Of a stretch of DNA of 21,075 nucleotides, positions 10,941 through 20,876 are shown piece after piece. The translations under genes were made by a program, and so were the position numbers. The notes below the pieces were generated by a model, which saw only the letters and a list, made by a program, of their open reading frames with translations, did not search any database and was not told the origin of the DNA. This stretch comes from Apostichopus parvimensis (taxonomy: Eukaryota; Echinodermata; Holothuroidea; Aspidochirotida; Stichopodidae): positions 32,405 through 53,479 of the forward strand of contig KN888219.1 in NCBI GenBank assembly GCA_000934455.1, read 5' to 3'. How positions within the stretch are numbered: the stretch's first letter is position 1; the number at the start of each line of letters is the position of its first letter.

Positions 10941-11085
10941 ATCATCCTACCATGAACACTTCTGCACATACTCTATCAAGAAGATAATACAGTGTTCCCT
11001 GGACTAGAAAATCTTTAAAGCAGCCTATTGTTTTTCAAAACATTACATAATTGTAGTCAGTCCATACTTGTACTTTCTCTTAGAG

Positions 11086-11441
11086 CAGGGGTGAGCAACC
11101 TACGGCCTGCGGGCCACATGCGGGCCACCAGTGAGTTTTTTGCGGCCCGTGAGATGTCTCAAGAAAAGAAAAAAATCAATCTTTTTTACATCATCACAAA
11201 AAGAGCTAGCTGCATAAATTTTATCGGCGATAATGATGCTGTCAGGTAGGCCTATTATCCCCATTAATTATCAACTGTAATGTATTGACAATAGGTTTTT
11301 GTGAATACAGATTAAGTACACACACCAATTGCTTGAAAATCCTCGGAATCAAAGGTTTGAAATCAACAGCAGGCCATTGGTTAGGTGTGGCCCAGTCAAC
11401 TTTTCACTCCTTATATCTGGCCCATTCATTCAAAAAACCCG
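11086..11441 (+). mobile_element. hAT-type non-autonomous element
   Basis: The left end starts CAGGGGTGAGCAACC and is followed by GGCCTGCGGGCC and TGCGGCCCGTGAG, the characteristic G+C-rich opening of hAT-family elements (CAGGGGTG terminus). The 8 bases before it (11078-11085, TCTTAGAG) match TCTCAGAG at 11442-11449 in 7 of 8 positions, consistent with the 8-bp target duplication made by hAT transposases. The right end is eroded: AAAACCCG stands where CACCCCTG would be expected, but GTGTGGCCCAG and TCTGGCCCATTC just inside it mirror the GGCC-rich left end. The element is 356 bp with no transposase frame, so it is a MITE-like derivative mobilised in trans. The terminus and duplication are seen directly; the family link rests on known hAT ends. 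Confidence 0.7.
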
Positions 11442-11449
11442 TCTCAGAG

Positions 11450-12601
11450 CATATTCAGCTGCACTGGTACTTGGCATTGTGTATATTGTACTCATACTAG
11501 AGGCGAGTATAGGAACTAATGCAATTTTTTATTTTTTTATTTATACATTCATTCTAGTATAAATATAAAATTTATAAAAAGGAGTCATAAAATGTGCAAT
11601 ACAAAAATTACAAAATTATGTACTTCCACTTGCGAGTTGAGCCTTTTTACTCTTAGCAACCTGGGGTAAACAGTTGCTGTAATAATGCAAAGTGCCAACA
11701 GCATGATACTTTCCCCACTGCTGTTAACAATGTATTTTTCTTGTTTGGAACCAGCTGCATGCAGGTACAGTAGATAACCTTACACAATACTTAAATTTCA
11801 TCGTAATAACTAAACTGTAAACCAGAGGTGTTCCAAACTTTATGATCAGACAGGTATTTTAAGGAGTGTCTTCTTTCAAAATAATATGGAGCCCCTCCTG
11901 AACTATCCATACCACATGAAGATGGTACAGTATGGTACTCTAAGGTACCTCATTTCACCCCCTTCCAGAGAGAGAGAGAGTCATGAAAAACAAAGCCAAG
12001 GAATGTCAAAAGGTAATATATGGCAAAAAGATGATGGCATTTTGGACTCTAGGACTTCTTGAAAATTATGATATTTTTGACAGGTTGGTGGAATTTAATG
12101 GGTTGAAAAACATAAGGGTACAACTTCCAGTCAGCTTAGGTCACAGATGCTTCTTAAACAGAAGGTTAGTAGTGATTAGGTGATCATGGTTCAGTCGGTT
12201 CGTCATTATAAAATATCTCAGTGCAATAATAAACATCATATGTTACATAAATCAGGCAACCATCACCAGCCAAAACATGTATCATAATAATAATAATAAT
12301 AATCAGAAAATGTCTTTCATCTGTGACAAAGACATAACAAAATTCAAAGAAAATGGGAAAAGGGAAAGCTGAATATTAAAGTGGCAATGTATTAGGAAAG
12401 TGAAGTTTAAGGTACAGCTGGGAGCGGCAGTGGTACCCGGGGTTAAAAGAGACGCAGCAAGGTAAACAAAAGGAACTGATTTGTTGGTGTGGGTAAAATT
12501 TCAAAGGTTCTAAAACACTGCACCCTCCCCCCCCCCCGACTGACTTAGGTAAGGGGCAGAGCTATAATGACAGGGACAGAGGAAGAAGTAGGATTTGATA
12601 A
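11450..12601. other. AT-rich DNA with simple repeats, no gene seen
   Basis: This holds a T-rich tract near 11525, (GA)n at about 11967-11980, (ATA)n at 12283-12302 and a run of eleven C at 12527-12537. A 66-codon plus-strand frame at 11983-12183 has no recognisable domain and no clear splice context, so it is not called. Confidence 0.5.
12283..12302. repeat. (ATA)n microsatellite
   Basis: About six uninterrupted ATA/TAA trinucleotides form a simple sequence repeat with no associated gene. Confidence 0.9.
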
Positions 12602-12826
12602 AGGAGGCGGCCGGTGCGGTCCTGTGGTCGTGTTAGCTCACTCCCACACAGAGTGGGGTCTGAGGGATCACAAAGGAACAAATTTAAAGTTTAAGATTTC
12701 AAACACTGCATTCTGTGTCACATTTAGACCAAAGATTGGTCTGTAAATTAGGTCTTATTGTAAGGAGTGGTCTACTCCTTAACTGAGAGTATGTAAAAAT
12801 ACAATTTATCATAAATAAATAAATAA
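12602..12826 (+). mobile_element. tRNA-derived SINE candidate
   Basis: The unit opens with a G+C-rich head (GGCGGCCGGTGCGGTCCTGT) containing GTGGTCGTGTTAGCTCACTC, which resembles the box A and D-arm region of a tRNA. CACTC and GAGTG then pair across a seven-base loop, the geometry of an anticodon arm. The expected box B position reads GAGGGATCAC, which is poorly conserved. The body has two perfect hairpins in series: AGACCA/TGGTCT at 12726-12742 and TAAGGAGT/ACTCCTTA at 12761-12781, each with a five-base loop. It ends in an (ATAA)n tail at 12811-12826, as many SINEs and their partner LINEs do. No clear target duplication was found. The composition contrasts sharply with the AT-rich flanks. 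This is inference; it could instead be a decayed LINE 3' end. Confidence 0.42.
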
Positions 12827-15022
12827 AAAATATTTCAAAAAAAACAAGACCAAAAGTTTTTTACCCAACTGAGGATGGAGGTGGGGGGGGGGGAGGGGGA
12901 CAGTTACGCCTCAATTCCCCTTTGTGCACACCACCGAGTGCAGCATGTGTATGAATTAATGGCATTTGTAAACAATTGCCCATTAAATATTTTTAACAAG
13001 TTAACTTGATGACACAGCCTTTACTGACACAAGTTTAAATGAAATGATTTCTTTATGAAATTATTTATGAAATTCCAGCTAGACTCCATGCATGTTTCTA
13101 TTCTTGGATTGCCGTCGTCGATTCTTGCAGTTGCAGCCAGGGGAATAGATACCTTCCCACAGTACTACAATATTACACACAAAGGAATGCTACACTGGAT
13201 GGTTTAATATAAATATTATCTGGTTTCTTGTAATAAATATTATTCAACATTCTGGTCTGTACTGTCATCCACAAACAGCCCATAGATCAGAGCCTATCAA
13301 GTGCAACCAATGGGATTAGCAGGTAAACTTTGTACAAATTGCCATGGCAACAGCTGATATCAAAAATAATGTTTTGGCTTGTAACAAGTCCTGCTCGAGT
13401 GCATCTAATGATTCACTAGAATCATATTAAGGTATCGAACTTGAGAACTTGTCACCCACCAGTATTATTAAAAAATCATCCTCTCAGCTTATTAAACTCT
13501 CAAGAGCTGCTCTCTCCATATAAGTGTTAGGCCTACTTGTAAATGGCTTACCCTTTCATCGCCTGTTCTGTGCATGTGATAATGACAAAAGCAGACATTC
13601 CGGACAACAGTGAAGGAGTTTCTTTTTTTGATTAATCCTGTTGCAAAGTTCATTCAGTGACATATAAAGCCAAATAAAATATCCATTGACTGGAATTTAA
13701 AAAATTACAATCACATGCTGCCATATATATATACTGTATACAGTTTATAAATCACCATCCAAACATCAAAGAAGGATTGCAAGATACTGCAAGATACATC
13801 ACCTCAAATTTCCCTCTATCCAAATTCTCAAATTGGTGAAGCCCTTGCAGCACGTTACCATTTTTTTCTTTCTTTTTCAATATTAATAATGATCGCAGCC
13901 ACCCCCCCCACACCCCCGCCCCCATCTTGATCATCAAGTAGTCATTCTTCTTCTTTTACTACTTTAACAGGTTGAACTTTACAGCTTTCAGGAACTTGCA
14001 GAGTTGTGAAGAAAAAGTACAATGGAGGCCTTTTGTTTGAGGCAAAATAAAGGAAGGAATTGAAAAAGTTGGTGCAGACAACTAAAACTTCAACTTTAGT
14101 AGATGTAGTTAAGAGCTGAAAGATTGAGACCTTAGTTCACTATCTCCAAACAAAGCAGGAGAGAATGAGGCAGCTAATGGCAAAGACTTGAGCAAGTCTT
14201 AGATGTGTTCAACAGTATACATGTGGAAGTGAATCTATTCACTTCATGTTGATATGAAAGTGAATATAACAGAGACTCAACAACAGATTCTCTATTGTAT
14301 CTAACTGACATCATGGAAATGATACCAGAACCGGTCACAAACAAGCCCTGTTAGCTTTCAAATACTTTATTTTTAGTTTCTGTTGGGACAATGGCATCCA
14401 TTATAGTATGTTTGGGCAGCAAACCCTTATCAGCAACAGAAGACAAGAATTACTCCTCCAGTACACACACTTAACTACTTCTGCACAAAAGTTAAAAAGC
14501 CTGGTGTGAATTGCAACAACTTCACAGACACAGCTGTGTTCACAGGTTTTTTAACACCTAGGAAGTTGCAGCCTGACCAGAAAATGGGCTTGTAACTTCC
14601 AATCAGTGACAAAATCTTAACGCCCCAGTAGACTGCTTTTTTGTGGGCGAAAAAATACAAGAAACACACTTTCTTTAAACTACAGGATGTCTGCCTAACA
14701 TGCATGCACCTGGAGCAACATACGGTACTGCACGACATCAAAAGAACACGAAAAAACAACAATGTGTCTGCACACGCTGTACTGTTGTGTGATACTCCAG
14801 GGTGATTGAATACATTTTGCACAGCCACTGATGGTAATTAATAACTGTGTGGTTGCTTGGGTGGCCAAGCAACACAACCTCAAAAGCAGACTTGTAATGA
14901 GTTTGTACTCCTACTTTTATTCTAGCATATTTCCTGTACTGGTACTCACGTACATGAATTTGTAATTTGGACATCTAGTATACTTGACTGCAAAATTAAG
15001 TATTCATATTCATGCGCTGAGC
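12827..15022. other. AT-rich DNA, no gene supported
   Basis: This contains a G-run at 12883-12899, a C-rich tract at 13902-13923, (TA)n followed by the palindrome ACTGTATACAGT at 13733-13744, and one TAGGCCTA octamer at 13528. A minus-strand open frame of 117 codons at 14475-14828 shows no domain I recognise and overlaps other minus-strand frames, so I do not call it a gene. Confidence 0.5.
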
Positions 15023-15665
15023 TTTGTACTCACAATCATACCAAGGGGAGTTGCACTTGTACTCATTCTGTGGTGCTCATAAGTACTGTTGTACTTATAC
15101 TGTTGTACTCATACTGTTTTGATACTTTTACTGCTCTCCTTCATAACAGTTTTGGTACCCATACTGTTTTGGTACTCACACCCATACTGTTGTACCAATA
15201 CTGTTTGGTACTGACACCCATACTGTTGTACTCATACTGTTTTGGTAGTCACACCTATACTGTTGTACCTGGTGCTCACACCCATACTGTTGTATTCACA
15301 CCCATACTGTTGTACTCAAATTACTTTGGTACTCACACCCATACTGTTGTACTCATACTTTTTTGGTACTCACACTCATACTGATTTGGTAGTCACACTC
15401 ATACTGTTGTATTCATACTTTTTGGTACTCTCACTCATACTGTTGTACTCATACTATTTTGGTACTCACACTCATACTGATTTGGTAGTCACACTCATAC
15501 TGTTGTACTCATATTACTTTGGTACTCACACCTATACTGTTGTACTCATACTGTTTTGGTAGTCACACCCATACTGTTGTACTCATATTACTTTGGTACT
15601 CACACCCATACTGTTGTACTCATACTGTTGTGGTGCTCATACTCCTATTGTTGTACTCATACTTT
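15023..15665. repeat. Minisatellite with about 37-bp unit
   Basis: This is a tandem array built from two related half-units, roughly TTTTGGTACTCACACCCATA and CTGTTGTACTCATACTG. The core ACTGTTGTA occurs about 14 times. In the cleanest part the core starts at 15499, 15536, 15573 and 15610, an exact 37-bp period, while elsewhere half-units are missing or diverged. The repeats create overlapping plus-strand open frames reading repeated LLYSYCFGTHTHT-like peptides in several frames. This is expected from a stop-poor repeat and not evidence of a gene. The left edge fades gradually. Confidence 0.92.
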
Positions 15666-15752
15666 ACTGATGTCCACATGGGCTCCTCAGTGCAGACTGT
15701 AGTGTTCATCAATTTTGTTTTATATCAGTTCCCTTAGATGGCATCCAATACC

Positions 15753-15770
15753 ATTTGTCCTTGGACAAAT
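15753..15770. repeat. Perfect 8-bp inverted repeat
   Basis: ATTTGTCC and GGACAAAT are separated by two T residues, forming a tight hairpin about 90 bp downstream of the minisatellite. The function is unknown. It is not followed by a T-run and nothing suggests a terminator. Confidence 0.6.
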
Positions 15771-15847
15771 TTGTAATACACTGTAAATGTGTCATTTGAG
15801 GTCAAAACAGTCTTTCTGTTTTCCAATGGAGTTTATATGTTGCCTCC

Positions 15848-15930
15848 AAAAAACTGATCTAACGTCTGTTGATTAGACCATATAGATCGGTCTCTTTTAA
15901 CTAATCAACTTCAGTTTATTTAAAAGAGTC
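15848..15930. repeat. Compound inverted repeat with alternative pairings
   Basis: AAACTGA at 15851-15857 pairs with TCAGTTT at 15911-15917. GTTGATTAG at 15868-15876 pairs with CTAATCAAC at 15901-15909. Inside that, AGACC at 15875-15879 can pair with GGTCT at 15889-15893. A competing hairpin joins CTCTTTTAA at 15892-15900 with TTAAAAGAG at 15920-15928. Together these could form a long interrupted stem or a cruciform. It may be the centre of a decayed palindromic transposon; no outer terminal repeats or target duplication were identified. Confidence 0.6.
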
Positions 15931-16654
15931 ATTTCTCAAAAATTGTATTAGCGGAACAATACAACATAGACTGATTGCTCATTGCAGTGTTTCTAACAAT
16001 CTCTACATTTGAATAATGCACTATTATTACAGATGTGAAAGAAGGAAACTTGCAGTTTTCAGGACTTTCCCATTGAATTCTGGGAATTCCTAATGAATGT
16101 CTCTCTGTGTAGCTCTACAAAACCGAAATTATATATATTTTATATTATTTTTCATTTTATTTCATTTACTTATTTATATTTTTGTGTGCGTGTGTGTGAA
16201 CACTATTCTTGAGACTTCATTCAGGGGTCTATTTTCTTCTGAAATTCCAAATGGATGGCGCTCTTCCAGAAAAGCTATGGCAACTTGAGCCTGTGAGCCT
16301 GTTGGCTTGTGTCAACAGTGCAAGAAAGTAAATTCCATAGTGGGAAGAAATAAACATAAGTAAATTTTAATTACATGAGTCATATATGTTGGTGAAGAAG
16401 TGTTTACATGAACCCAAATTTTAGGACAATCTAATTGTCAGATTTAACAACAAGAAAGTCATGTGCTGCAAGAGATGCTTTATGTCACTGCAACAAGTAT
16501 GAGATTTATACAATTGTTTTGACGAACTTTTGGGAGATTTTATGGGACATGTGTTATTCAGTTATGTTGCCTCTAGTAATGCCTGCTGGATTTGAAAAAT
16601 TCAAGGATTATCCATAAATATGATATCAGGTTTTCTTGCTTCTTGTGACAAAAA

Positions 16655-16698
16655 AATTTACTTTTGCATCTATCAAAGATTGAGTATCTGCCAACAAC
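16655..16698. repeat. Diverged local duplication, copy 1 of 2
   Basis: ACTTTTGCATCTATCAAAGA and the following TGAGTATCTGCCAACAA correspond to the block at 17035-17080, with small substitutions and a one-base indel. The copies are about 380 bp apart in direct orientation, suggesting an old tandem duplication or two copies of a decayed repeat. Confidence 0.6.
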
Positions 16699-17034
16699 CC
16701 TACCTGCATAATTGGTTGTCCGAAGGATTTTTTGGTTGTCCAATGAAAGCACCAAAACAGACTACTGGAGTTGCCTGACATGGTACATCGCACACATAGT
16801 GTGCACTAAAATTACTAAATTTCTGCCTAGGGACTATTGAATCCTTTGTCAAGAATCCAGACTTGCTTTGGGGATACAATTTATCATTGATGTACTGCAA
16901 TTGCTGAGAAAAGAAAAGTCACAAAGAAAGTTACATCACCCCTTCCCACCCTCACCATGCCACCCCTTCAAACCGCATGCTTTCCACATTATCTATTTCA
17001 ACACCACTTCAATCAGATTTATCTTTTGAAGGAA

Positions 17035-17080
17035 AAGAAATCTACTTTTCATCCATCAAAGATCGAGGATTTGCCAACAA
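17035..17080. repeat. Diverged local duplication, copy 2 of 2
   Basis: This is the partner of 16655-16698. It shares CTACTTTT, ATCAAAGAT and TTTGCCAACAA-like segments in the same order. No coding content is evident. Confidence 0.6.
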
Positions 17081-19699
17081 TGTTGCAATATGGAAATAGA
17101 GAGGTAACTAGCAAGTTAAACATAACTACTGGACATTAATCATCTGTATTGACATTTTATCAAAGAAACAAAAGATTTTATTGGTTTGCTTTTCTATGTT
17201 TAACTTTTTGATCCTTTGTGACTACTGTAGTAGTTCGTTCCACAGTAACCCCATCTAAGTCGCATTAATTAAGACAGCATGGTAGTTAAACTGAACACAG
17301 GTGGGGAAGGAAAATAGTGAGTATATATATTGCTCTTTTTCCTTTTGGATGCAACTCCTCCTTCCCCAACATTAATGTCCCCAACATGTAGGGTATGTTC
17401 AGTCGCATCGATCCACTTATAAATATGACTTTGGTAGCTATAAATATTTGTGTTATATCAAAAATAAAAATCTTTACTTCCAAGTTGTCAAAGCATTGAA
17501 AGTACAGTATCCTAACATTATTTAGGTATGTGCTGAGCTAGCCTAACCATCGGATTCCTGTTCATCTTATTTCTTGTTAGAACGATGTAAACAAATGAAG
17601 CAGAACTTTAACCGTGATATACTGCAAACATACCTTCCATCGCTTCAAACAGGAATTGTAGCATCCAGTTTGATAAATTTATGACTCTGCAAGTTTATTA
17701 AATACACCTAACAAAATAGTTTTGTGTGTTTATAGAAGGGAAGACATAAATGTCCATGTGTTTGGCATAGCATGGTATGTACACACAATACATGCAATAA
17801 ATAACATGGGAAACTGTGATGATGCATGTCACGGAGGAGAGCTATATATTAAGATCTTGTAAATGCTACTTGACTACTATAGGTCAAGTTGGGTCACTTA
17901 AGTCTACATTGAGTTGTTTTATTTGGAAGAAACAATATTTTTTGTGGAACAAACATTGTACAGCAAATATTTGTTTTCCTGAAGATAATCAATCTTCAGT
18001 TATGCCATTGATTACATTTACAGTACCAAAAAGTATGAAAAATTTGTAAACAGTTCTGCTCATGCAGTGCTATTCATGTTTTGTTCTTCGCCACAAAAAT
18101 GTAGCTCAATTGATCTACAACCACATATCCACAGCAGTTACTTAGCCAATCAAAGCATGTAGTACACAATTTTTGATTCACTGTTGATGGCACAGTGCAA
18201 GACACAGGTTCAATACAATCAATTGATGTTCACACTTTGTTGCAAAACATATGCTTGTGAGCGAAGATGAAACTTTTAAGGTAGTTCTACAATGAATAAC
18301 ACATTGTAATTACACAATATTCTGTCTGGACATTATTTTTTTGCATGTTGTGGGAGATTGTAGATCAACAATTTATGATGCCCAACAATTCATGAAAGAT
18401 CGGCTCTTTTAGTCTCTCTTTAAGGTTGTTGTTCTGAGGGGAAATTTTGGCAGGGATAAAGTGGGAAAGAATTAATTATAAGCCAGCAGAGTTGTAGCTA
18501 TCCACTGCTCTCCATCTACTGTCAGGCTGCATGTACACTGGCTACTTTAGTTTTGGTTTCATGCTTACCCATTACCAATACCAGATTACGCTTCCTTCGA
18601 TTCTGAAGTTAAATATTTCTTTTTTTGCTGCTGATTAGTTATTATGATAAAAATATGCCTAGGTTTAACTTTCGGTTACTAATTCGCGAACTTTAAGTGT
18701 GAGTGCCAAACACGAGGATATTATTATGAACCTGGCCCTAGAAATTAGAATAGGCCTACGGCAAACGTAACTTAGGCCAAGCCTAGCGCCTTTGGAAATG
18801 TCCAGCACCATAGTCTACGCTGATCTTACTAAACTTGTTATAGGTTACCGTGAATCGTGATCTTTTGAGGTTACCTTTCTTCGCCTTCAATTTCCTTATC
18901 TTCCTGTCCTTTTTAAGTCCACTTTATTCTAGAAATCAGCTTGCCCTCGATCGTCTTTCGGCAGTGACAGATGTACAGTAGTTTCAATACATTCGTCTTA
19001 ATTAAAACGCAGGTATTGAATTGACCTGACCATGCATGAGAAAAACCCAATGTTTACATCAAGAGCACATGTATGGGCAGCCTTGCACAATTCAGAAATT
19101 GAGCTTGGGACTGGGATCGTTAAAAGATGGCAGCAGATACAAATAATATAAGGAAGAAAGAGGGCATTTTGGTTTGCCACCAAAGGTGCAGACAGTATAT
19201 AGTATGTACGTATATAAAGAAATAGGAAGTTGAATTCATATCAAAACATCACGCGTTCATAGAGGAATAAATGCATAAAAATCGACTGCTAACGATGTAA
19301 TGCCAAAGCAACACATTAACAAGAAACACATTTTCAAGTAGTTTTCCAGAGTTCCAGACGTTAGTTGATAGAAATATTGTTCTAATTTATTATCTTTTTC
19401 AAACTCTGAATGAACTATGAAACTCGAAAGGTTAGAGAGCGTAGTATATTCCTGAGATCAATTTCGGATCTCTAATCAGACAATACAATTACCTCTTTGC
19501 ACTATTAATTAGAACTAGGCTCTAATGATTGACCAGTGGTAAGACAGTAAATTTTACTTCAAGCAGTACATGCGACAGTGGTTGTGGTGTGAAAAGTTTC
19601 ACAGCAGGCCTTTTGTTCAAAAGGGAGGCCGAGGAACCGATGTACACAACACATGGGGCACGTTACACTAGTCCGATCTTTCCCCAACTCTGATCCTGA

Positions 19700-20610
19700 T
19701 GGGGGCCCACCAGTCAGACAGGCTGCATGCTGGGGGCCACCAGGCAGACAGGTTGCTAAGACGTACACAACGGTGCACTGAAGCATGCTGGGGGGGGGGG
19801 GGCACAAGGCAGACGGGCTGCTAAGGTACCCAACGGTGCACTGAAGCATGTTGGGGGGCCACCAGGCAGACAGGGTGCTAAGGCACACAACGGTGCACTG
19901 AAGCATGCTGGATTGAAGCCACCAAGCAGACAGGCTGCTAAGACGTAGACAACGGTGCACTGAAGCGCACTGGGGGGGGGGGCACCAGGCAGACAGGCTG
20001 ATAAGATGTCCACAACGGTCCTCGAAGCATGTTGAAGAGGGGGAGGGGGCCACCAGATAGACAGGCTGCTAAGACGTAGACAACGGTGCACTGAAGCATG
20101 CTGGGGGGGGCCACCAGGCAGACAGGCTGATAAGACGTCCACAACGGTGCACTGAAGCATGCTGGGGGCCACCAGGCAGACAGGCTGCTAAGACGTAGAC
20201 AACGGGCCTCGAAGCATGTTGAAGAGGGGGAGGGGGCCACCAGGCAGACAAGCTGCTCAGACGTAGACAACGGTGCACTGAAGCATGCTGTTAGGGCACC
20301 AGATAGACAGGCTGCTAAGACGTAGACAACGGTGCACTGAAACATGCTGGGATGGGGGGCCACCAGGCAGAGAGGCTGATAAGACGTCCACAGCGGTGCA
20401 CTGAAGCATGCTGGTGGGCCACCAGGCAGACAGGCTGCTAAGGTTCACAATGGAGAACTGTAGCACACTGAGGGGTGGGGGGGGGGGCACCGGGCATAAA
20501 AGATGCCAAGGTACACCTGCGTGTAACGAAGCATGCCGGGGCCACCAGTGCGCAGGCTGCCGAGGTACACCTGCGTGTAATGAAGCATGCTGGGGGCCAC
20601 CAGTGCGCAT
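19700..20610. repeat. Minisatellite with about 61-bp unit, about 16 copies
   Basis: Each unit contains CACCAGGCAGACAGGCTGCT, then AAGACGTAGACAACGGTGCA, then CTGAAGCATGCTGG and a G-run of variable length. Successive units start 55 to 68 bp apart, and most of the variation comes from the G-run. Some units share marker variants (GATAAGACGTCC, AGATAGACAGG, CTCGAAGCATGTTGAAGAGG), and one marker recurs after 187 bp, about three units, pointing to higher-order amplification. The minus strand has overlapping open frames up to 164 codons reading repeated MLQCTVVYVL / ACLPGGP segments in three frames. These are by-products of the repeat. The array is much more G+C-rich than its flanks. Its right end degenerates into a CATCATGCATGATG palindrome at 20611-20624. 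Confidence 0.95.
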
Positions 20611-20626
20611 CATCATGCATGATGCA

Positions 20627-20695
20627 TGTGACTGTATGATCATCGTCAGGTGTGTATCACGATTCCCCTAGAAGGGGAACATAATCTAGCACTTC
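20627..20695. repeat. Direct duplication next to the minisatellite, copy 1
   Basis: GATCATCGTCA, TGTGTATCACG, TTCC, CTAGAAG and GAACATAAT occur here and again, in the same order, at 20813-20876, 185 bp downstream. This copy has a perfect hairpin TTCCCCT/AGGGGAA with an AGA loop at 20663-20679. It looks like part of a dispersed repeat, but its family was not recognised. Confidence 0.75.
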
Positions 20696-20812
20696 AGTAG
20701 GTTCGTTGTTTGGGTATTTCGTGTCCAGGTTTTTTCCTGGGTGACTTTGCTTAAAATGTTGCTGATGTGTGACATTATGAGAGCTCTCAACCCGTCCCTT
20801 TGCATCGGCACT

Positions 20813-20876
20813 GAGACTGTGTGATCATCGTCATATGTGTATCACGGTTCCGCTAGAAGAGAACATAATGCTACTT
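20813..20876. repeat. Direct duplication next to the minisatellite, copy 2
   Basis: This matches 20627-20695 over about 62 bp with roughly ten differences. The hairpin of copy 1 is weakened here (TTCCGCT against AGAGAA). The sequence between the copies (20696-20812) shows no gene. Confidence 0.75.

Larger units (their letters stand above)
9121..11077. other. AT-rich DNA with a G-rich local duplication, no gene seen
   Basis: Only short open frames without domains occur here. The notable contents are the duplicated G-rich block at 10396-10502 and 10637-10731, a 12-bp palindrome ATGGTCGACCAT at 10816-10827, and a C-rich tract at 10916-10940. Confidence 0.5.
15931..19699. other. Long AT-rich stretch without a supported gene
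   Basis: This 3.8 kb has only short open frames (under 80 codons) without domains. It includes a T-rich, (GT)n-containing tract at 16128-16198, a diverged pair of about 45-bp blocks at 16655-16698 and 17035-17080, and a patch at about 18660-18970 with more CpG than its surroundings and one TAGGCCTA octamer (18751). Confidence 0.5.

Noticed and set aside
11983..12183. 66-codon plus-strand frame starting MKNKAKECQK
   Set aside because: It is short, preceded by a (GA)n tract and has no recognisable family. There is too little to call a gene or exon.
14475..14828. 117-codon minus-strand open frame, cysteine-rich at its start
   Set aside because: No domain, signal or spliced context was recognised, and it overlaps two other minus-strand frames. 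The length is within what chance allows in 21 kb.
15023..15665. CRISPR array
   Set aside because: The tandem units are contiguous and diverged with no unique spacers, and the DNA is evidently eukaryotic, so this is a minisatellite.
15070..15737. Overlapping plus-strand open frames of 72-106 codons with HTHTVVLILF-like repeats
   Set aside because: They arise in several frames from the 37-bp minisatellite, which lacks stop codons. No unique sequence, domain or conserved start supports a gene.
19559..20643. Minus-strand open frames of up to 164 codons with repeated CTVVYVLAACLPGGP
   Set aside because: Three different frames are open over the same 61-bp minisatellite and switch with the variable G-runs, the pattern of a stop-free repeat rather than a coding sequence.
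20627..20876. LTR pair of a retrotransposon
   Set aside because: The duplicated blocks are only about 65 bp and 185 bp apart, with no TG...CA ends, primer-binding site or internal coding region between them.
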